From Arthonia radiata (taxonomy: Eukaryota > Ascomycota > Arthoniomycetes > Arthoniales > Arthoniaceae): a DNA stretch of 64,000 bases. The notes beneath the pieces were generated by a model. It saw only the letters and a program-made list of their open reading frames with translations, was not told the origin of the DNA and ran no database searches. The stretch lies in assembly GCA_002989075.1 (NCBI GenBank), contig PSQN01000003.1, positions 1,802,340 through 1,866,339 on the forward strand, read 5' to 3'. Positions within the stretch are counted from its first letter, which is position 1. Every line of letters begins with the position of its first letter. Below are positions 10,990 to 19,535 of this stretch, one piece after another. A program made the translations under genes and the position numbers.

Positions 10990-11436
10990 TCATTTCTGAA
11001 GCCACATGGGCTTCGTCCGGCTGAATGAATCGCTTCTCAAAGACTCCCCGAGTAAAGGTTCCACCTCATCGTAACGGCGTGATAACGGACCCTCACGGCC
11101 GTTGCTTGGGTCGAATTGATCGGGAATGTCAAGCGGAGGCTTCACGATGAGACAGCTAGCTTGGTGACGAGTGAGAAGATCCAGAGCCTTCCTGACATTG
11201 AGCGTATCGAGCAAGGTGTATTTTGTTGACAAGATTCTGTCCGCCTTCTCCTCTGGCAGAGCAAACCAGCCGATCCGGATGTCGGTAGGCTCGAAGGGCA
11301 GTGCGGCTGTCCCAACTTCGAATGCGATCTGGGCCTTCAGGCCATCTAGTGTGAGATCGATCAGGTTGACGGTCAAGGGAAAGACTTGTTTGGGCTGTTG
11401 CATGTGGATGAGCGCGAATGTTCTGTTGTGAGACAT
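10990..11436 (-). CDS. Small hypothetical protein
   Basis: An uninterrupted frame from the ATG at 11436 gives 148 residues. I do not recognise a family. The middle part (about residues 18-60) alternates hydrophobic and polar residues like a beta-rich domain. The last 40 residues are charged and probably disordered. The frame stays open upstream of the ATG, but only with a non-ATG start. The gene sits between the CapA-like gene (convergent) and SAM50 (same strand, 325 bp upstream of this ATG). It is called on length and ordinary codon use, so it may be spurious or have an unseen 5' exon. Confidence 0.45.
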   Translation of the reverse strand: MSHNRTFALIHMQQPKQVFPLTVNLIDLTLDGLKAQIAFEVGTAALPFEPTDIRIGWFALPEEKADRILSTKYTLLDTLNVRKALDLLTRHQASCLIVKPPLDIPDQFDPSNGREGPLSRRYDEVEPLLGESLRSDSFSRTKPMWLQK

Positions 11437-11760
11437 CTCAGTGCACTGGGAGAAGGATGACTGACAGTGAGCAACCAAGAATGCAGAGGACGACAGGAGC
11501 ACACGGAGAGGATATCAGCTCGTACGGGTCATACTGCAACAAAGATGGCAATGGTTGGTGAAAGCTTTTTGTCCAAGCCGTGCAAATTATTTGCTAGCAT
11601 CCAAAGCCAACAAGTTGCAATTAAGCGTCGCGGATGCTTCAAACTTGAGCGTTTGAGAGAGCCACACCGACATGCTTTGTCTCCCATACTTTTGCTATTG
11701 TACACTCTATTTGTATCCGACGATGCTCGACCACACAAGACCCGTGCCGCGAACAAATCC
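11437..11760. other. Intergenic between two minus-strand genes
   Basis: This stretch should hold the 3' untranslated region of SAM50 and the promoter of the small hypothetical gene. No supported coding frame, RNA gene or repeat is seen. Confidence 0.45.
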
Positions 11761-13460
11761 TCACAGGAAGCTGATGCCGACACCCAAACTCAGCCCTTTG
11801 CGCGCCTCCTCACCTCTCCGTACAATCAACGGCAAGCTGAAGTTGAGCTCAAAGCGCGCCACGGGCATGGCGTAAACAACGCCTACGCCAGCAGCTACGC
11901 TGGGCATCTCCTTCCCAAGCTCGCTGAGTGTGTAGCTCACACTCTGCTTCACGTCTGCTGGAGTCAGCTGTGACGATTGCCCACCCTTCTCTGACGCTTG
12001 TCGTAGATCTTGCAGTCCAAGTAGGCGTCCACCGTTCATGAACAGCTGTAGCCGTAACGGCACGTCCTTGCCCGCTCGTGGAAACGGTAGGTAGAGGCTC
12101 GCACCGCCTGCAGCATACACGTCCCCTCCGACACTGTCATTGCCATCTCGAGGTCCCAGTCCAGCTATTCGAAAACCCCTGACATCCGTCGGTCCGCCGA
12201 GCGTGAATCGATCATTGACACGACTGTTCTGCGGTGGAGCGCCCAGCGGATCTCGTCCCAGCGCAAGAGGGTATAGCAGGCCACCTCTCAGTCCCGCCGT
12301 GAAGCTAATGCCTGAATCTCTTAACAGTGGCACCGCAATTTGATTCTCCACCTCCGCCTTTGCAAACGCAACATCTCCCCGCAGCGGTCCCACACCTGCG
12401 ATCTCCGTCACAGCCCGCATCAGGGTGCCGGTGCTGGGAAGCACAGGGTTGTCCCGCATATCTCTTGTGTACGTGTGCGTCACCGACGACTTGAAGCTGT
12501 CGCCCGCATCCTGCCGTATGCTTGGGCTCGCGCCTTCACCCAAGCCTGTTAGCTGCCGCCACAGCCCTCCATAGCTCAATTCATGCCTGTGGCCACCTTC
12601 TGTGCCGTATCTGAACTTCGCAAAGCCACCTTTCAGGATTTCTTCATGGCTCGCCCACGCCTTCTGCGTCGCGCTTGCGAGCCCGCTGAGTTCAAATCGG
12701 AAGTCGGGGTTGGACAGGACAGGGGTGTCAAAGCTTGCGCTGTACGCGCTGCGCGTTCGTGTGCCGCGGGATGCTGTGGCTGAGAGAGATTCAGCGCCGC
12801 CGAAGATGTTGCGGAGAAGGAGTTGGCCTTGGACTGAGCCGTCGTTAGAGCCAGCCCAGGCGCCAGTGGTGAGGACGAGGCGGGACTTTTCGCGGACGGG
12901 GAGGGTAGCGGCGAGGTCGGTGGCTGTAGTGCTGGGGTCTGTCGGGTCGGGTTTCTCGAGGTAGAGGGGGATGGGTGTTTCGAAGATGTCTGGGAGAGAG
13001 GTGAGCAGCGGACGGCTTTCGAGGTACTGGGGATGATGGCCTACCAAAGCGGTTGAGCCTGTCAACACTTTTGCCTATCTTGGAGATGGCCTCTTGGAGT
13101 GTGTACGGCGCCTCATTGTTGGCGCTGAGGAGTGGATTGAAGATGCGACCAAGGAAGCCTTCGCGCGTGTAGTTTGCGTTGCGGACGCTGATGGATGAGA
13201 GGGTGGTTGGAAGGGTAGTGTTCTCGTCGATCTGCTTAATGTCAACCGTGCTTGCAATTGGCTGAACATCAAAGTCTCTGACCAGCTCTGTCAATCGTGC
13301 GTGAGCTTTGGCTTGCTGTACGAGCACTCTGCGCTGGACTTCTTCCTCGTGTCGCAACTGAGCAGATGGGTCCTGCGAGCCTCTAAGCTGCTCGAATGGC
13401 TGCGGAAAGTCAGCGAGCTGCTGGTAAGCCAGGAACAGTAGCACTTACGCTCTGTGCCAT
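11761..13460 (-). CDS. SAM50: Sam50/Omp85 mitochondrial outer-membrane beta-barrel assembly protein
   Basis: Three exons on the minus strand: a 12-nt first exon (13449-13460, four codons), 13045-13399 and 11761-12989. Introns are 49 nt (13400-13448, GTAAGT) and 55 nt (12990-13044, with the unusual GTAGGC 5' site). The joined frame is 531 residues. An N-terminal POTRA-like region (about 45-150) is followed by a C-terminal 16-strand bacterial surface antigen domain. The conserved L6-loop motif VRGF is visible in GPTDVRGFRIAGLGPRDG, and the protein ends in a beta-signal-like strand (KGLSLGVGISFL). The second intron join creates RF-DIFETP, the usual sequence before the barrel, which supports the odd donor site. 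Known role: core of the SAM complex, which inserts beta-barrels such as Tom40 and porin. The start is 186 bp from the divergent tRNA-Thr. Confidence 0.95.
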
Positions 13461-13612
13461 CTCCTACGGCGCGAGTTCTCTCTTGAAGGTCCGATCAATT
13501 CGAAGCTCGTTGCGAAATCGGTCGGTCCCCAAAGCTCCGGCTGAAGTTCGGCGCAATTAGCATCCCCTGACGTCCACAACAGCACGTGGCCCCTCTGCTG
13601 TATTAGAAAATC

Positions 13613-13622
13613 TTTATATATT
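13613..13622 (+). promoter_or_regulatory. TATA box upstream of tRNA-Thr
   Basis: The string tttatatatt lies 25-34 bp upstream of the tRNA 5' end at 13647. An upstream TATA element at about -30 is known for Pol III tRNA genes in fission yeast, and its position here supports 13647 as the 5' end of the gene. It could also serve the divergent SAM50 gene, which starts at 13460. Confidence 0.6.
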
Positions 13623-13660
13623 GATGTACGTTTAGCTAGGACATCTGCCCTCTTAGCTCA

Positions 13661-13719
13661 GTATGTCAAATACTCCATCTTGAACAGATGGTAACAGCTA
13701 CTGACGGGTCACGAATTAG
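13661..13719 (+). other. mRNA-type intron candidate in the tRNA D-loop (59 nt)
   Basis: The segment begins GTATGT, has ctactgacg (CTGAC branch-site consensus) at 13698-13706, and ends TTAG. Its length and branch-to-acceptor distance (about 15 nt) match the mRNA introns of neighbouring genes. Removing it precisely joins TAGCTCA to GTGGTAGAGC, the standard D-arm. It is not at the canonical tRNA intron position, and a bulge-helix-bulge substrate is not evident. Confidence 0.75.
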
Positions 13720-13741
13720 GTGGTAGAGCGCATCACTAGTA

Positions 13742-13751
13742 TATGATGTCG
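13742..13751 (+). other. Canonical-position tRNA intron (10 nt) after base 37
   Basis: The segment tatgatgtcg lies directly after A37. Without it the anticodon loop has seven bases and the variable loop five. It repeats the 3' anticodon-stem strand (tgatg), so the stem could pair with either copy. This suggests a small tandem duplication origin. The tRNA splicing endonuclease would be the expected enzyme. Confidence 0.7.
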
Positions 13752-13784
13752 ATGATGAGGTCACTGGTTCGATTCCAGTAGAGG

Positions 13785-13850
13785 GTGAGTCTTCAATAGA
13801 GCATCACTATTCGTTCTCAGAACAACATGTGCTGATATCAATATCTCCAG
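13785..13850 (+). other. mRNA-type intron candidate in the 3' acceptor strand (66 nt)
   Basis: The segment begins GTGAGT, carries a gctgat branch-like site at 13831-13836, and ends CTCCAG. Removing it joins AGAGG to GCA, which completes the acceptor stem and supplies A73. Without removal the stem would end in a G-T pair with a G discriminator. An internal TCAG at 13817-13820 is an alternative acceptor but does not restore the stem. Confidence 0.7.
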
Positions 13851-13853
13851 GCA

Positions 13854-14279
13854 TTTGAACAATTCAACGCCTCAATAAGTTTTTAGTTTTTGACCATACC
13901 GTGGTTGTTGCTGCTATGCCGTCTATACATGTTTCGGGTACAGCATGCACTGTACAGCATGCGCCAAGATATAAACAACAAGCCTCTTTGAGGTGGTACT
14001 CATGTGCATTCTCCTCGCAGGCGAGCGTATTGCGTTTGAGTCCCTCTCAGGTTCGCTGTAAAAGACGATACTCCATATCCATACGTGCCAGACTATTTCT
14101 ATCTATACTTGACACGCGGCCCCTGAGGTCGGAGTCCGCAAGCAGCATGTCCCCGTCGCAAGATCAAAGGAAGCTCCCGTGTTGCGCGAGGGGCCAGAAC
14201 AGCTCGTGGATTTCGCTAATCCTTCAAGCTGTCTTCTTCGACATCTAATCCGAGTGTGGTCAGTGGCTCCTCCGCTGCC
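13854..14279. other. Intergenic, promoter of glycosyltransferase 1
   Basis: This contains the tRNA terminator runs and then the promoter and leader of the plus-strand glycosyltransferase. A direct repeat acagcatgcactgtacagcatgc lies near 13939-13961 (two copies of acagcatgc). No coding gene is recognised; a 115-codon frame here lacks supporting features. Confidence 0.5.
13880..13891 (+). terminator. Pol III terminator-like T runs
   Basis: Two runs of five T (13880-13884 and 13887-13891) lie 27-38 bp after the tRNA 3' end. They are the first T4-or-longer runs beyond the gene on this strand. A Pol III transcript would therefore contain all three introns. Confidence 0.6.
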
Positions 14280-15944
14280 ATGGCGGAGAATCTTCGTCTA
14301 AGAAACGCCATGCACGGCGGATATCGGCGCGCCTCGCAAGCGCAAGATGAAGAAGGGCAAGATCTACTCGCGAGTAAATTATACAAGAACTCAACACCGC
14401 AGTCTTGGACCTCAAGGGTCCTTCGAAACCGCTCAATTGCAGAGGCATGCGTAGCGGTACTCCTGCTTCTCAGCGTATTCTCCCTTTTGCTGAGAACGGA
14501 AGACCCACGCGACACCGTCAAAGACTTCCTCCGTCCATTCAACCATCCACCCAAGTCGCCTGCACAACAACCACTACGCGAGGATGGTCTGCACCTCATC
14601 ATCCCGACCTCGCACCCCGACATCAACCTCTGCAAGCTTCTCCTCGGCGCGTCCCTGCTCGGCTATCCCACCCCCATTCTCGCCGCCTGGAATGAGGAAT
14701 ACAACCGCGAAGGCATCCTCGGTGGTGGCAGCCATGTCGCCAAGGTCTCTAAAGTCCTCGAGTACCTTCAACTCCTCCCAGCTGATCAGGATGACGACCT
14801 CGTCATGATGCTGGACGCCTACGACATCTGGCTGCAGTTGCCGCCCTCTGTCTTGATCTCTCGCTACTTCGAGCTTCTTTCCACGGCCCAATCCAATTTG
14901 GAGACCACTCTTGGCGTCAATGCCGTGCGCAAAGAAGGGCTGGAAAATCTCATCCTCTTCGGCGCCGGCAAACGCTGCGCCCCCAATCAATCTCACACCG
15001 TCGCTTGCTACGCCATCCCCGACTCTCCGCTCCCCACCGACCTCTACGGCAACAACACCGACACCATCATCGGGCACACCTACTGGTACTCCACGCGCCA
15101 GCGCTACCTGAACTCCGGCTCCATCATTGGGCGTGTTGGGCCCATGCGCCGCATGTTCGCCGAGGCGTGGAAGCTGATTGAAGTGCACCCCGACAAGGAT
15201 CCCCTCGACGACGGCAGCGGAGGCAGCGACTTCATGTACCACGGCTCCGACCAGAGCATCTTCGCGGGCATGTACGGAAGGCAGGAGTGGGCGCGCGAGA
15301 AGCTGCGGCTGAAGCATGCGGGGCGTGGCGCCAAGGTCAGGAGTAGCAGTATCCTGGGCACGCCGATCGATAATGTGCTTGAACCGAGCGTGGCGCACGA
15401 GCATATCGATCTCGATTTGAGCGCGGGGAATCCGTGGGAGTTTGGCATGTTCCTGGATTACTGGAGTGACGTGTCACATCAGACGGTGAACTCGGAGACG
15501 GACGGGACGTGGCTTCATTACAACAAGCAGCCCGTTGCAGCGCAGATTGGCGAGCGTACGCACTTCGACTGTGCTCCTCACATCCCTGACGGCGTCCCGG
15601 TGGATGTCCTCAACGCGACTATCCCTGGCCAGCGCGACGAGGGCTGGGAAAGCCGTTCACTGTACACGCATCTGTGTCTCGGGCGTGTTCCGGTAATGGT
15701 GCACCATAACGGTGATAAGGGACGGCGGGAGAGCGATTGGCCGCGGATGTGGTACCTGGGCAACGGCTCAGAGATGATGGAGCAGCTGTGGAAGACGCTG
15801 CCTGGAGAGCCGGGCAGCTTTGAGGATGCGACGAGGCGGCCACGGTTGAGGAGTGCTGGGGGCGCGTGGAGTGATAAGGGAGATTATATGGCATGGAGTG
15901 AGGTTTGTCCTGGGGAGTGGCATGGGGAGATATTCACACATTAG
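14280..15944 (+). CDS. PLOD-like glycosyltransferase, type II membrane protein (GT1)
   Basis: A single-exon frame of 554 residues from the ATG at 14280 (context ctgccATGG); the open frame just upstream has only a GTG. A cytosolic tail of about 52 residues precedes one hydrophobic segment (about 53-72), giving signal-anchor topology with the catalytic part in the Golgi or ER lumen. The domain opens with LHLIIPTSH (105-112). It contains a DxxD-type metal/nucleotide motif, LDAYDIWLQLPP (178-189), then LNSGSIIG (277-284) and GSDQSIF (322-328), in the same order as the glucosyltransferase domain of procollagen lysyl hydroxylases (PLOD). N-glycosylation sequons are present. Donor and acceptor are unknown. 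It is a clear paralogue of the convergent gene at 16536-18353; both end in a WS-x-(V/I)-C motif. A 276-codon antisense frame is a shadow. Confidence 0.85.
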   Translation: MAENLRLRNAMHGGYRRASQAQDEEGQDLLASKLYKNSTPQSWTSRVLRNRSIAEACVAVLLLLSVFSLLLRTEDPRDTVKDFLRPFNHPPKSPAQQPLREDGLHLIIPTSHPDINLCKLLLGASLLGYPTPILAAWNEEYNREGILGGGSHVAKVSKVLEYLQLLPADQDDDLVMMLDAYDIWLQLPPSVLISRYFELLSTAQSNLETTLGVNAVRKEGLENLILFGAGKRCAPNQSHTVACYAIPDSPLPTDLYGNNTDTIIGHTYWYSTRQRYLNSGSIIGRVGPMRRMFAEAWKLIEVHPDKDPLDDGSGGSDFMYHGSDQSIFAGMYGRQEWAREKLRLKHAGRGAKVRSSSILGTPIDNVLEPSVAHEHIDLDLSAGNPWEFGMFLDYWSDVSHQTVNSETDGTWLHYNKQPVAAQIGERTHFDCAPHIPDGVPVDVLNATIPGQRDEGWESRSLYTHLCLGRVPVMVHHNGDKGRRESDWPRMWYLGNGSEMMEQLWKTLPGEPGSFEDATRRPRLRSAGGAWSDKGDYMAWSEVCPGEWHGEIFTH

Positions 15945-16535
15945 ATGGTAATCTATGAGCTTCTGTTGGATCGATTGCATTGAGAGGACATTTTGAGAGT
16001 CAAGTAAGTACCCGGCATCATCACGTACCACGACTTTATTGTGGTGCCAGCTCGCTCTGCATCCAGTGCCTGTTCCTCTCAAGTTCCGCTAGCTTCATCC
16101 GACGATTGCATCACGATTAGGTGGACGCTTGAGTCGCCTTGGAATGTTGATTCGTGACTGAGGTGTCCATATAAGACCGTTGCAGGGTCCTTCACAGTTG
16201 GCGCAAGCATCCGCGTGTTACTCTGGCACGAGTTGTGCGATCTCCGGGCAGCCACCCTGACACTTGGCATTGTGTCGCTGCGATCGACCACGCGCGAGCC
16301 CGACTCGCGTAGCGGCGCTTCTTTGGGTCGCGCTTGCCTGATGCTTGGGACACTGGAACGACGAGATTAGATGTGGCCTAATATTTGGTGACCCGATTGA
16401 GGTCTTGACTTACTCATCATCCAATGATAGACTCGTGTCAGATCGCACGTCAGCCTGGGAGCCCGACCATTCGACACCTCAGCGGATCGCGATCGTGTCA
16501 TGCTTTCTCGCGTATTATCCTCAGCTTGCTCAATC
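15945..16535. other. Intergenic between two convergent paralogues
   Basis: The 591 bp holds the 3' ends of both glycosyltransferase genes. No supported frame, repeat or RNA gene is seen, and I see no obvious inverted repeat linking the two copies at DNA level. Confidence 0.5.
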
Positions 16536-18353
16536 CTACGGTTCCGGCTCGTTTACAAAAACACTCTGCTCAGAATGTCCGCAGATCTGTGACCAATCCA
16601 TCCAGTCTCCGTAGTCCGCTACGGCGCCGCCAGGCTGTAGACCAGACGAGAGTTCCATGACCGTTTCCGGTACGTAGGGGTACCAAGTGCGGTTGTTGCT
16701 CTTTGTGGTGACATATGGCACATCGGCGCGTACCACTTCGGCGTTCCTGATGATCGCCTCCGCGTAGGGTGCGAACCACATGCGAAACCACCACAGATCG
16801 AGCCAATGCTTGGGGGGCGTGTAGTGGATCAAGCCCCAGATGCGGTTCGAGGCGATGTTGTGGCCGAGGAGGAGGTCTGACCACCCAATGTTACGGGGTG
16901 GCACTGCGGCGGTGGGGCCCAATTCCCCGTTCGTCGCATTGCTGTTTCTAGTGTTGTCGCGAACAAGATGATCGAACGGTCCCCGGGATTCAGAAACGTC
17001 CTTGGGAAGCCTTCGTCGCTTGTAGGGCGCGTCGAGCAATGGATCTCTCAGCGGTGGAGTCTCCACATCGCCATATGAAGCAGTATTTGCGATGGCTGCA
17101 ATAGCGGCGTTGAGAGTCTCTGTTGAGTCTCTTGAGCCAAGCGCTGGCGTTGCATTCTCGAAGCGTCCCCAGGTGATGAAGTGGTCGTAGTAGGCGACCG
17201 TCTGAAATAGCTGCGACTCGTAGTCAAGAGTGATGTGGAACTCAGTCTTCTCGCCTGGGTCGATTATGGGCTCCTGTAGTCGGACATCCTCGTAATGGCC
17301 CTCGCCACCCCAACCATCGTGAACCCACTTGTTCTGCGTGAAGGACTCAGGCAGGGTCCCTGAGATGTTCATGCGGGTGAATTCTTGAATGCCCCAGAGA
17401 TCGGAGAAGTAGAACTGGTCCGAGTCGACGGTGTAGTGTTTCTCGATACGGTTGTGCGTCGCTTGGAACAGTGCGCGCAAATCCTCCGCCGGGCCCATGA
17501 TTGTGCCTGAGTTGAGCCAACGCGGCTGATTGTGATGTCGCCACTTCTGGGAGTCCGTCTCTGGTCCAAACGCCCAACGTGACAAGGTGGTATTTGGCAC
17601 TGCCCAGCACGCGGTACGGTCCATCTCTTCTGGCCAGCATACTTTGTCAGGGCCAAAGAGAATCGACTGATACAGACCGTGGTCACGCATGAGCTTCTCG
17701 CCATCCGGTCCGAGTGAGGCTCGCAGGTGCAAGTTTGCAGCTTCGATGACGGAGAAATAGCGCTGGATCATAACATCGGGTGGCAGCTGCATCCAGATGT
17801 CAAAGCCATCGATGATGAGAACAAGGTCATCGCGGCTTGTCGAGTGGAGAGTCGTTGAATTGGTGGGATTGACGATGCGGTTCAAGTAGTCGAGTATGCC
17901 TTCTACCTTGCCCATGTGCACTTTGTACGGATCCTCATCCACCGGCGTATCCCAATTGATCAGGATTGGCGTGGGAAAGCGCGTAGCAACCGCACTGGTG
18001 AGTAAGCGGCAAAAGTTCTTGTTGCTGTTGGTCGCGGGGATCAAGAAGTGAAAGCGGCCACGGTTCTCAGACTGCGGGACTCCATCGTGGGCTTCGCCGT
18101 CTTGGCCCCCACCGAAGAATGACTTCAGGTAGTTCGAAGACGGCACGAAGGAAGACGAAGAGCCATGAGCTGCTTGAGATGACGAGACATGAGCAGACTA
18201 GGTGGACAATGAGCTCTTTGCTTGAGGAAGACATGGCATGAGATGTCTTACCTTGCTACCGATTACTATGAGGAGAAGGAAGAATGCGCAGGCGGACCCT
18301 ATGAAAATTCGTGGACTGCAGAAGTCGCGTTTCAAAGCGACAAACGCAACCAT
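16536..18353 (-). CDS. PLOD-like glycosyltransferase, type II membrane protein (GT2)
   Basis: Two exons: 18252-18353 (34 codons) and 16536-18197, joined across a 54-nt intron (18198-18251, GTAAGA...CTAG), give 587 residues. The long exon alone lacks an ATG start. The short exon supplies one, plus a hydrophobic signal anchor (about residues 15-32, rich in F, L and I). A Ser-rich linker follows. The catalytic domain shows FHFLIPATNS (83-92), the DxxD motif IDGFDIWMQLPP (163-174), LNSGTIMGP (262-270) and DSDQ (292-295), the same order as in GT1. The C-terminal part holds a longer insert than GT1 (about 350-460). The luminal domain and membrane anchor suggest Golgi or ER glycan assembly. The substrate is unknown. 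The 5' exon is inferred from splice signals, frame and the anchor. Confidence 0.82.
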
Positions 18354-19535
18354 AGTGCGCGATTAGCAATGATTTGCAAGCAAAGCCAATGCGCAAAGGC
18401 CCCAAGGTTTCTCAAAGCAAAATGGACCATGTGCTCGGGGCACTCAGATGGGAGAGGATGGAGATACTGCGTTTGCACACGTCCATGTGGGCATGGTGAC
18501 GGCCGTTGCGATGCTTGTCACGCCGTAACCGCGGTCGTGAGAGAGCTTGACGAGCGCACAAGCAAACGAGCGAAACGCTGACTGCCAAGGGCCAAGAGGA
18601 CAAAGCAGGTAGATTGTCGGACAAAGTCAGCCCTGCCACGCGTCCGCACGCTGCAAGGTGCTCGTGCAAGAAAGTTGATGCGAGGTGGTACGAGTCGGGA
18701 GCGCGCTTCCAGGGTTCCCACTTCTCCGTGGTCATCCTGCAAGTTACGTAGGCTGTGGGGGCACCGGGGGTGAGAGATTGAGGCCACGTACCCGCCAAGC
18801 ATGCTATCTGCCGCTTGAGCCGCTTGTATTCGAAGGAAATGGGGACGGTGTACGGAGTAGACGCCTTGCTCGCCCCCGTTGGTGGAGGTGGTAGAGGTGG
18901 AGGTGGAGTTGTGGAAAGTAGACGGCCGTTTCAATCCGCGCTGCAAGATGACACGACGGACTCGCGCCAGCACCGAGATGGCCCGCCGCTGGAGACACGC
19001 TAGCCCCCCGAAAGGAGGCGGTGCCAAGCCCCGCACGGACGCACAGCTTGTTTGCTCGTGTGACCCATTCACCCACTGACAGCTGGCCAGTGTGTCCCTA
19101 TTCTCCCTCTTACGCCGCGGCGGATTTGCATCACTCGTCTCTATTTACGGATTCTCGCAGTACCCATCCGAGCAGTGGATGACTCTACCAAACCGAGGAT
19201 TAGCGTCGGCGTCTCTTCACACATGCCCTGAGCAGCATCTCTATCGCGATACACATGTGAAACGCAGTAATAAAGTCCGAGTCTGGCGGGCTCCATCACC
19301 AAGGCAGCTCGGCAGCAGACTTTGGCTCGACCAGCGTCACACAATGGCCCGGGAGACATGCCAAAAGGCGTCAAGAAAATTCTGAAGCCGTTGATTGCAG
19401 CACATCCCAATGGAGAGGGTCAGCATGTGCGTCACCGATGAGCAGATCAAACATAGGTGAAACACACAGAACCATTGACATGTTATTAGTAGTCTATACA
19501 CATGTTTACGCAATCGCACTCTTTAGCTGCACATG
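18354..19535. other. Intergenic, promoter of GT2 and 3' side of transporter
   Basis: About 1.2 kb with no recognised gene. A purine-rich ggtggaggtgg-type low-complexity stretch (about 18880-18915) makes short open frames on several strands, which are not called. No RNA gene is seen. Confidence 0.45.

Larger units (their letters stand above)
13647..13853 (+). tRNA. tRNA-Thr(AGT), interrupted by three intron-like segments
   Basis: With three segments removed the exons form a regular 72-nt cloverleaf. The acceptor 5' strand is GCCCTCT (13647-13653), followed by TA. The D-arm is GCTC/AGTGGTA/GAGC, split between 13660 and 13720. The anticodon stem CATCA (13731-13735) pairs with TGATG (13753-13757) around a CTAGTAA loop, anticodon AGT at 13738-13740. 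The variable loop is AGGTC, and the T-arm is ACTGG/TTCGATT/CCAGT (13763-13779). The 3' acceptor strand is AGAGG (13780-13784) plus GC (13851-13852), with A73 at 13853. All seven acceptor pairs are Watson-Crick. The B box is intact, while the A box is split by the first insertion. The upstream TATA and downstream T runs fit Pol III. The cloverleaf is seen directly; splicing is inferred. A decayed gene is the main alternative, but every stem is perfect. Confidence 0.8.

Noticed and set aside
12845-13444. 199-codon minus-strand frame overlapping SAM50
   Set aside because: It reads through the second SAM50 intron in the exon 2 frame and then runs out of frame. The spliced model restores the conserved protein.
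14574-15404. 276-codon minus-strand frame
   Set aside because: It lies entirely antisense to GT1, which has clear domain motifs. It is a GC-rich codon-bias shadow.
18412-19076. Minus-strand frames of 90-184 codons
   Set aside because: They come from a low-complexity ggtgga-rich stretch and lack domains, ATG context and splice support.
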